Positions 1-4,593 of a DNA stretch of 10,594 bases are shown here, in pieces. Position numbers and translations under genes: made by a program. This stretch comes from Bacteroidetes bacterium GWA2_30_7 (GTDB taxonomy: Bacteria; Bacteroidota; Bacteroidia; Bacteroidales; GWF2-33-38), in contig MENC01000011.1 of NCBI GenBank assembly GCA_001768155.1, positions 1 to 10,594 of the forward strand, given 5' to 3'. The notes under the pieces were generated by a model. That model made no database searches. It worked only from the letters and a program-made list of their open reading frames with translations, and was not told the DNA's origin. The stretch's first letter is position 1, and each line of letters opens with the position of its first letter.

Positions 1-816
1 ATCAATTGCAAAACGCTTACGTTCTTCTTCTTGAGTATTTATTATAGTTTGAAAAATCAAATCCTGATATTTTTTTCGTTCAGTAATATCTGTAAGCATC
101 GTTAATGCAGAAATTTTTCCTTTATAATTTATTTCGCTGGTATGTAATGTAAAATATTTAACAATTTTATCTTTAGTTAAAATTTCAACTTCATTTTCAA
201 TTGTTTTTGTTACTTTATTACGAAAATAGCTATTTAATTCGTCAACTTTATTTTTAGATAAAAATTCAAATAAACTCTTATTTATTAATTCATTAGAACT
301 ATAACCTAATAAATTTAAACAAGAATTATTAACAAATAAAATTTTTGTATTTCGATGAATAATAATTAACTCCGGTAGTTGTTCTACTAACGTTGAGTAC
401 AGAATTTCGTTTTCAAGATTTTTCTTTTTAGCTAAATTTAATTCATTTTTTAATTTGATATTTTCGATAGCCTTTTGAATAACAGTGGGTAAAATATCCA
501 AAAAACTACTGTCTTTAATTAAATAATCATATGCACCTAACTTCATCATATCAACAGCAATTTTTTCGTCACCATTTCCTGTTGCAACAATAAATGTTGT
601 TTCGGGATAATTGATTCTTATAAAATTAGCTATTTCATTACCATTTGCATCTGGCAATCGATAATCTAAAAGAATTAAATCAATTTTATATTTTTTAAGT
701 ATTTCATATGCATCTTTTGCATAAAAAGCCTGATAACAATTTGTAATATCGTTACATAAAATATTATATATTAACTTATTCAGTCCTAAATCGTCTTCTA
801 TAATCAGTATGTTCAT
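1..816 (-). CDS. Receiver-PAS-histidine kinase hybrid, 3' end cut by window edge
   Basis: Reading the minus strand from ATG at 816 gives 272 codons open to the window edge. Residues 1-120 are a CheY-like receiver: acidic pocket E7-D8-D9, phosphoacceptor D51 in LILLDYRLPD, T79 and K101. After a Lys/Glu-rich linker, about residues 145-255 form a PAS domain (VEQLPELIIIHRN at its start, LTDITERKK at its end). The last visible residues, QEEERKRFAID, match the start of a HisKA_3 dimerisation domain (NarL/DesK-type kinases), where the phosphorylated His follows within a few residues. The His and the ATPase domain are outside the window. It is probably a soluble sensor kinase controlled by its own N-terminal receiver; no membrane segment is visible. 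It is divergent from the sigma54-type regulator at 1003, with a 186-bp gap that must hold both promoters. Domain calls are firm; the input signal is unknown. Confidence 0.9.
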   Translation of the reverse strand, partial: MNILIIEDDLGLNKLIYNILCNDITNCYQAFYAKDAYEILKKYKIDLILLDYRLPDANGNEIANFIRINYPETTFIVATGNGDEKIAVDMMKLGAYDYLIKDSSFLDILPTVIQKAIENIKLKNELNLAKKKNLENEILYSTLVEQLPELIIIHRNTKILFVNNSCLNLLGYSSNELINKSLFEFLSKNKVDELNSYFRNKVTKTIENEVEILTKDKIVKYFTLHTSEINYKGKISALTMLTDITERKKYQDLIFQTIINTQEEERKRFAID

Positions 817-909
817 TTTATACGTTTTTAATTGTTCAAGTAATTTCAGTTTATTTCAATTTTTTATAATCAAAACAATTTTCCATAAAGCTACTACTAA
901 TTCAAGAAT

Positions 910-917
910 CAAAACTA
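910..917 (-). promoter_or_regulatory. Possible Bacteroidota -7 box for the kinase gene at 816
   Basis: The minus strand reads TAGTTTTG here, a match to the Bacteroidota -7 consensus TAnnTTTG, 94 bp before the ATG at 816. No clear -33 TTTG is seen at the expected distance, so this rests on one short box in AT-rich DNA. Confidence 0.3.
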
Positions 918-1002
918 AGTAAAAACACTTAGAATTAAATTACTGTTTTAAGGTTAAAAAAGTGTATAAATTAACTGGTATTTTTATTTTCAAATTAAAA
1001 AA

Positions 1003-2193
1003 ATGAACTCTAAGCAAATTAAAATATTTATTGTTGACGATGATGAAATTATTTGTCAGCTTATCTCTTTGAATTTAAGCGAATTTGATAATTTCGAAAC
1101 TGTTATTATTAATTCTGGAGAAGATTTAATAAAAAAATTACCAGAAAATCCTGATATCATTATTCTTGATTATACTTTGCCAAATTTTACCGGTTTGGAA
1201 TTATTTGATAAAATTAAAGATTTTAATTCAAATATTCCTGTTATATTTTTGTCGGGACAAAGCGATGTAAGCATTGTAGTTCAGGCATATAATAAAGGTG
1301 TTAAAAATTATATAGTTAAAAATGAAAATGCTATAATAGAACTAATTAATGCAATTAAAAATCATGCTTCATCAATAAATCTAAAAAATGAAATTGAATA
1401 TTGGCAAGAACAAGTTCTGGAACGAGTGAAATATGAAAAAATTATTGGAGAAAGTCCATCAATAATGAAGGTTTTAAAGATGATACAAAAAGTCGAGAAA
1501 ACGAATGTTCTAACATTAATTTCAGGAGATAGTGGCACAGGTAAAGAGCTTGCGGCTAATGCAATACATTACAATTCTGAAAGAAGAAAAAAACCTTATG
1601 TAATTGTTAATCTTGCTGCAATACCCGATGATTTAGTCGAAGCCGAGCTTTTTGGATTTGAAAAAGGTGCTTTTACAGGTGCCGATAATAAAAGAATTGG
1701 AAAATTTGAAGAAGCTCAAGGTGGAAGTATTTTTTTAGATGAAATTGGAGAACTTGATGTAGCTTTGCAGACGAAACTTTTAAGAGTTTTACAAGAAGGA
1801 GTTATTACCAGACTTGGAAGTAATAAAGAAATAAAATTAGATGTAAGAATTATTGCTGCTACAAATAAAAACCTTGCTAACCATGTTAAAGAAGGAAAAT
1901 TCAGACAAGATTTATATTACAGATTACAAGGCTTTCTTATACATCTTCCTCCGCTTTGTGAAAGAGGAAATGATATTATTATTTTAGCTAAATATTTTAT
2001 TAAACAAATTTGCGAAAAAAATAAAATACCTTGTAAAACATTTTCTACCGAATCATATAAAAAAATAATTGCTCATAAATGGTCTGGAAATATTAGAGAA
2101 CTAAAATCTTTTGTAGAAAGGTCAATTTTAATTAGCGACGAATCAGAAATTAATGTAACTGATTTGATTTTTTCACCAGAAATTAGTAATTAA
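1003..2193 (+). CDS. Sigma54-type response regulator without a DNA-binding domain
   Basis: A 396-residue NtrC-family protein. The receiver is at 1-120: D12-D14 pocket, phosphoacceptor D56, S84, K106. The AAA+ sigma54-interaction domain is at about 145-385: Walker A GDSGTGKE (175-182), intact GAFTGA loop (222-227), Walker B FLDE (244-247), arginine-finger region FRQDLYYR (300-307) and sensor II NIREL (363-367). By family knowledge it should hydrolyse ATP to remodel RNA polymerase-sigma54. NtrC proteins normally run to 440-480 residues and end in a Fis-type helix-turn-helix. Here the protein stops about 20 residues after the AAA+ domain, and no remnant of the helix-turn-helix can be read downstream. 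Known NtrC relatives without this domain (FlgR of Helicobacter, CtcC of Chlamydia) work from solution. The start is chosen because ATG follows an A-run and the receiver begins six residues later. A palindromic repeat begins 12 bp after the stop. Confidence 0.93.
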   Translation: MNSKQIKIFIVDDDEIICQLISLNLSEFDNFETVIINSGEDLIKKLPENPDIIILDYTLPNFTGLELFDKIKDFNSNIPVIFLSGQSDVSIVVQAYNKGVKNYIVKNENAIIELINAIKNHASSINLKNEIEYWQEQVLERVKYEKIIGESPSIMKVLKMIQKVEKTNVLTLISGDSGTGKELAANAIHYNSERRKKPYVIVNLAAIPDDLVEAELFGFEKGAFTGADNKRIGKFEEAQGGSIFLDEIGELDVALQTKLLRVLQEGVITRLGSNKEIKLDVRIIAATNKNLANHVKEGKFRQDLYYRLQGFLIHLPPLCERGNDIIILAKYFIKQICEKNKIPCKTFSTESYKKIIAHKWSGNIRELKSFVERSILISDESEINVTDLIFSPEISN

Positions 2194-2205
2194 ATAGTTG
2201 ATAGA

Positions 2206-2261
2206 TTGCTTCGTGCCTCGCAATGACGCCCGCAATTCACGTCATACGAGGCACGAAGCAA
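2206..2261. repeat. Palindromic repeat element, 22-23 bp arms
   Basis: The left arm (2206-2228) and right arm (2240-2261) share a perfect 15-bp outer stem, TTGCTTCGTGCCTCG against its complement. One CA/A irregularity follows, then a perfect 6-bp inner stem ATGACG/CGTCAT around an 11-bp loop. It is much more GC-rich than its surroundings. It lies 12 bp after the stop of the sigma54-type regulator, between convergent genes, so as RNA it would make a very stable hairpin and could stop transcription. No T-run follows it, so a classic intrinsic terminator is unlikely. The composition shift suggests a dispersed REP-like or MITE-like element rather than a gene-specific signal. Confidence 0.8.
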
Positions 2262-2380
2262 CCTTTAGCTCGACGAAGTCAATCTCAATTTTAACTTCAC
2301 CAATTATTGAGAACTTACTAAAAAGCTTAAAAAAAGCATTTCTTTTATATTATTAATTCTTGAAAATTGAATAATAGAAA

Positions 2381-2476
2381 ACTTCGACATACTCAGTGTA
2401 TCACATTTGAACTACTGAAAACTTAAACTATAAACTCTTAAACTAATCAACACTTCGATAAACTCAGTGCAACACT
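2381..2476. repeat. Degraded 25-bp direct repeat pair
   Basis: ACTTCGACATACTCAGTG at 2381 and ACTTCGATAAACTCAGTG at 2452 begin two 25-bp copies that match at 20 of 25 positions, 71 bp apart. The shared core CTTCGA...CTCAGTG resembles a dispersed repeat often seen in bacterial intergenic DNA (CTTCGACAAGCTCAGTG). Both copies look eroded. Confidence 0.5.
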
Positions 2477-2502
2477 TATAAACTCACGAACACTTGAACT
2501 CA

Positions 2503-2937
2503 TTAGAATAACCATCCATAAATAACTTCAAATATGCTTTTAGCATTTTTTTGAGGAACTATATTGGCTAATAATTCATCTAAAATTATTTCAACCTTTC
2601 CTAACGTATGAACATTTTTTTCTATATAATCATATGCACCTAATCGAAAACATTCTGTAAGGTTTTGTGTTTTTGTTTGACCAGATATTATGACAACTTT
2701 TGCTAATGGACAAACTATCTTTATTTGATTCATTATATGTGGTGCAAACATATCTCCGAGTTCAAAATCTAAAAAAATTATATCCGGAAGTTGATATAAA
2801 TTACTTATACAAGAATCGCCATCTTCAAAACTTGTAACATCTTCAATTTTTTGTGAAGTAACTCTGTGTCTTATAAGAGCACTGTAGAACTTATCGTCAT
2901 CAACAATGAATACTTTAATATTTTTTTTTGTTTCCAT
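2503..2937 (-). CDS. Stand-alone receiver-domain response regulator
   Basis: A 144-residue protein that is essentially one CheY-like receiver. Acidic residues D13-D15, phosphoacceptor D57 in DIIFLDFELGD, switch residue S85 in VVIISGQ, and K107 in YDYIEKN are all present, so it should accept a phosphoryl group. The usual LPD/MPxxxG loop after the aspartate is replaced by ELGDMFAPHI, which is atypical. There is no output domain; about 20 residues remain after the receiver and end in a hydrophobic tail (YGWLF). The SGQ and KN signatures resemble those of the receiver of the sigma54-type regulator at 1003 (FLSGQ, VKN), suggesting common ancestry or a shared kinase. It lies 204 bp downstream of another receiver gene on the same strand. 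It is probably a phosphorelay intermediate or a protein-interaction switch. Confidence 0.9.
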   Translation of the reverse strand: METKKNIKVFIVDDDKFYSALIRHRVTSQKIEDVTSFEDGDSCISNLYQLPDIIFLDFELGDMFAPHIMNQIKIVCPLAKVVIISGQTKTQNLTECFRLGAYDYIEKNVHTLGKVEIILDELLANIVPQKNAKSIFEVIYGWLF

Positions 2938-2975
2938 GACTTTTAAAATTAGTAATTTGTATCAATAAAAGTATG

Positions 2976-2983
2976 CAAACTAA
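2976..2983 (-). promoter_or_regulatory. Possible -7-like box for the receiver gene at 2937
   Basis: The minus strand reads TTAGTTTG, one mismatch from TAnnTTTG, 38 bp before the ATG at 2937. The same TTAGTTTG/TTAGTTTTG string recurs upstream of two other minus-strand signalling genes. No -33 element is visible. Confidence 0.25.
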
Positions 2984-3026
2984 GATATGGTTTTATAGCT
3001 TAAAAAATGTATTTAATAAAATAAGT

Positions 3027-3127
3027 GATTATCAATAGATAATGTGAATAATTGTATCATAGAAAATTAAGTTAAAATACTTAGTTTTTTGTTATTTTAA
3101 TTGGTTTAATATTGTCTATTGATTATT
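3027..3127. repeat. Imperfect inverted repeat between two receiver genes
   Basis: Arms at 3027-3043 and 3111-3127 match in inverted orientation at 14 of 17 positions around the core ATCAATAGA/TCTATTGAT. They sit 67 bp apart in the 204-bp gap between the two receiver genes. They could be paired operator half-sites or a long weak hairpin; in such AT-rich DNA a chance match is possible. Confidence 0.3.
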
Positions 3128-3141
3128 AACTCAATCTGAAA

Positions 3142-3564
3142 TTACACTTGTAGTATTTCTTTTATTTCTTGTATTTTCTCTTCACTCAATGGCTTTTCTA
3201 TATATTCAACTACCTCAAAAAATGATTTTGCTTTTAATTTATCTGTTTCTAATTTTGATGATGACAACATAAAAATTGCTGTTTTTTTTAATGATGAAAA
3301 TCCCATTTTTTGATATTCATTTAAAAATTCCCAACCATTCATTTCAGGCATATTTATATCCAATAATATAATATCTGGAAGATTATCTTTATTTTCCATT
3401 AAATTTTTCAATGCTGCTTTAGCTGATAATTCAAAATATAATTTAAAATCAACATAATATGTTGAAAACAAATAAGAAGTTAAGAAATTGGTTGATTCGT
3501 CATCATCAATTACAAGAATCTTAATATTCTGTAATGACATAATAATAGAACTTGCCTTTTTCAT
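3142..3564 (-). CDS. Stand-alone receiver-domain response regulator, second copy type
   Basis: A 140-residue single-receiver protein of a style common in Bacteroidota. It has acidic pocket D20-D22, phosphoacceptor D69 in IILLDINMPEMNGWEF, S101 in FMLSSSK, and K124-P125 in YIEKPLS. All phosphotransfer residues are intact and there is no output domain. The loop before the aspartate is long (about 50 residues between D20 and D69), as in Rcp1-like regulators that partner bacteriophytochrome-type kinases. An alternative start at Met9 (3540) would fit the receiver edge better, since strand beta-1 begins at about residue 14, and ribosome-binding sequence does not decide between them. Its sequence differs clearly from the receiver gene downstream, so the two are not recent duplicates. 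Its likely job is phosphotransfer within a relay; the kinase partner is unknown, with the PAS/GAF kinase at 4594 a candidate by position. Confidence 0.9.
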   Translation of the reverse strand: MKKASSIIMSLQNIKILVIDDDESTNFLTSYLFSTYYVDFKLYFELSAKAALKNLMENKDNLPDIILLDINMPEMNGWEFLNEYQKMGFSSLKKTAIFMLSSSKLETDKLKAKSFFEVVEYIEKPLSEEKIQEIKEILQV

Positions 3565-3723
3565 AATATTCTTAATTTTAATTTATTATTAGTCTCATTA
3601 ATATTTATACTTTATTATATTTTTTATTTGCGTTAATAGCACATTCAATTTCAATTATTTAGCATTAAAATTTGCAACTTATAATTGATTTTATATATTT
3701 TATTTTCTACATTATCATTAATT

Positions 3724-3762
3724 CAAACTAATAGCCCTTTTTAAGGTTAATAACCAAAAGGG
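3724..3762 (-). promoter_or_regulatory. Possible promoter and operator of the receiver gene at 3564
   Basis: The minus strand carries TTAGTTTG (3731-3724), close to the -7 consensus TAnnTTTG, and TTTG (3758-3755), which could act as a -33 box. The spacing (23 bp) is a little long. The TTTG lies inside a nested palindrome at 3735-3762: CCCTTTT pairs with AAAAGGG, and inside it GGTT pairs with AACC around AAT. A palindrome over the -33 region is a plausible operator. The leader would be about 155 bp. The palindrome is clear; the promoter role is inference. Confidence 0.3.
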
Positions 3763-3875
3763 AAAAATGTTATCATGAATTTTATATGTTTAATAACATA
3801 AAATATCTAAGTGATTAATAATGAGGAAAATAAATTTTAAAATATTTATGATTACTTTCATAAATAAATATTTTA

Positions 3876-3883
3876 TAATTTTG
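3876..3883 (+). promoter_or_regulatory. Possible -7 box for the Cys-rich gene at 4063
   Basis: TAATTTTG fits the Bacteroidota -7 consensus TAnnTTTG exactly; TTTC at 3856-3859 could be a weak -33 box. If used, the leader RNA would be about 170 nt and would contain the whole palindromic repeat at 3961-4046. The match is short and the region AT-rich. Confidence 0.3.
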
Positions 3884-3960
3884 ATAAATCTTAATAAATG
3901 AAACGACCATGACTTAAAAAGACACAATAGGGAGTGATTATATCATTGATGAAAAATTTA

Positions 3961-4046
3961 GACAGGATTATAGGATTAACAAGATTAAAACAACAAATCC
4001 TGTAAATCTTGTAAAACTTGTGCTGAATTTATTTCAGTATCCTGTC
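3961..4046. repeat. Palindromic repeat element of the ACAGGATT/AATCTTGT type
   Basis: The ends are perfect inverted repeats, GACAGGAT (3961-3968) and ATCCTGTC (4039-4046). Inside, ACAAGATT (3979-3986) pairs with AATCTTGT (4005-4012), AGGATT (3972-3977) can pair with AATCCT (3996-4001) in a competing fold, and CTGAA/TTCAG (4023-4037) forms a small separate hairpin. Sequences of this style (GACAGGATT...AATCCTGTC with internal AAATCTTGT) are, from memory, dispersed intergenic repeats in Bacteroidota. It ends 16 bp before the ATG of the Cys-rich gene and so would lie in its leader RNA. Confidence 0.75.
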
Positions 4047-4062
4047 AAAAAAATATAAAAAG

Positions 4063-4263
4063 ATGAAAAAAATAATTTTAAAATCAATAATTACATGTCC
4101 AAACTGCGGTTATCAAAAAGATGAAGAAATGCCAAAAGATTCTTGTCAGTTTTATTATGAATGTAATAATTGTAAAAAAATATTAAAACCATTAAAAGGA
4201 AATTGCTGTGTATATTGTAGTTATGGTTCTGTAAAATGCCCTTCAATGCAAAAGTTAGTATAA
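4063..4263 (+). CDS. Small Cys-rich GDCCVxC-type protein
   Basis: A 66-residue protein with nine cysteines. A CPNCG knuckle (C12, C15) is followed by C28QFYYEC34NNC37 and then the family signature in the form GNCCVYCSYGSVKCP (residues 46-60; C48, C49, C52, C59). Family members usually read GDCCVFCSYG and end in CPPIQ. Here Asp is replaced by Asn at residue 47 and the end reads CPSMQ. Some members of this family are annotated as selenoproteins; this one uses Cys throughout and has no in-frame TGA. Spacing of the first pairs suggests zinc or other metal binding; the function of the family is not established, and no metal-resistance gene sits beside it. It appears to be transcribed alone: the upstream gene is divergent and the next gene starts 330 bp later. 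The start ATG follows an A-rich leader with no strong ribosome-binding site, as elsewhere in this window. Confidence 0.88.
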   Translation: MKKIILKSIITCPNCGYQKDEEMPKDSCQFYYECNNCKKILKPLKGNCCVYCSYGSVKCPSMQKLV

Positions 4264-4593
4264 ATTTCAAATCTTACTAAAATTGATTTTTATTAATATT
4301 CTAAATCTAAAAAATCATCAAACTAAGTAAAAAGGCGTATTTTTTAATTTAAGAAAAAAACTTATATTTTGTAATTAAAAAAAAGCAATATTTACAAAAT
4401 CAATTAAGTGTATATATTATTTTTTCTTTATAAATAATTTGTTTTTTAATTACCAGAGTGAGCCATACATGAATTTTCATTTGGCATTGAGAATATACAA
4501 AATTTCATGTAGGTTTTATAATTTTATAGATGTTTTTTTTAAGATTTAAGATAAAATAAAAGTTATTTATGTTTTTCATTAATTAAATTTAAA
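4264..4593. other. 330-bp intergenic region before the hybrid kinase
   Basis: The region should hold the terminator of the Cys-rich gene and the promoter of the hybrid kinase. At 4318-4333 it carries TCAAACTAAGTAAAAA, almost identical to 909-925 (one extra A there). At 4466-4511 an imperfect inverted repeat has arms TACATGAATTT and AAATTTCATGTA (one-base bulge, 23-bp loop). The stretch 4450-4500 is less AT-rich than its surroundings. There is no credible open reading frame: the ATGs at 4530 and 4569 meet stops within ten codons. Confidence 0.55.
4466..4511. repeat. Imperfect inverted repeat upstream of the hybrid kinase
   Basis: TACATGAATTT (4466-4476) is the complement of AAATTTCATGTA (4500-4511) except for one extra base, with 23 bp between. 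It lies 83 bp before the proposed kinase start and could be an operator or a leader hairpin. No T-run follows it on the plus strand, so it does not look like an intrinsic terminator. Confidence 0.35.

Larger units (their letters stand above)
2194..2502. other. Intergenic region between convergent genes, carrying repeat debris
   Basis: This 309-bp gap separates the 3' ends of the sigma54-type regulator (+) and a receiver gene (-). It holds the palindrome at 2206-2261 and the degraded direct repeat at 2381-2476. The rest is AT-rich with multiple in-frame stops, and I find no coding sequence in it. Confidence 0.7.
3565..4062. other. 498-bp intergenic region between divergent genes
   Basis: The region separates the divergent receiver gene (start 3564, minus) and Cys-rich gene (start 4063, plus), so it should hold both promoters. 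It contains the nested palindrome at 3735-3762, a candidate plus-strand -7 box at 3876-3883, and the palindromic repeat at 3961-4046. I see no convincing coding sequence. A short reading frame from ATG 3950 (18 codons) runs into the repeat and is not credible. Confidence 0.6.

Noticed and set aside
975..992. Sigma54 -24/-12 promoter before the activator gene (TGGTATTTTTATTTTC)
   Set aside because: The -24 GG is present but the -12 GC is missing and the rest is A/T, so it is not better than chance.
2194..2502. Remnant of a Fis-type helix-turn-helix after the activator
   Set aside because: No plus-strand frame in this gap shows the helix-turn-helix pattern; the DNA is repeats and A/T-rich sequence with stops.
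3950..4006. Short reading frame from ATG 3950
   Set aside because: It has only 18 codons, most of them inside the palindromic repeat, and no recognisable sequence.
4481..4500. Sigma54-like TTGGCA element upstream of the hybrid kinase
   Set aside because: TTGGCA fits a -24 half, but no GC dinucleotide occurs at the -12 position.
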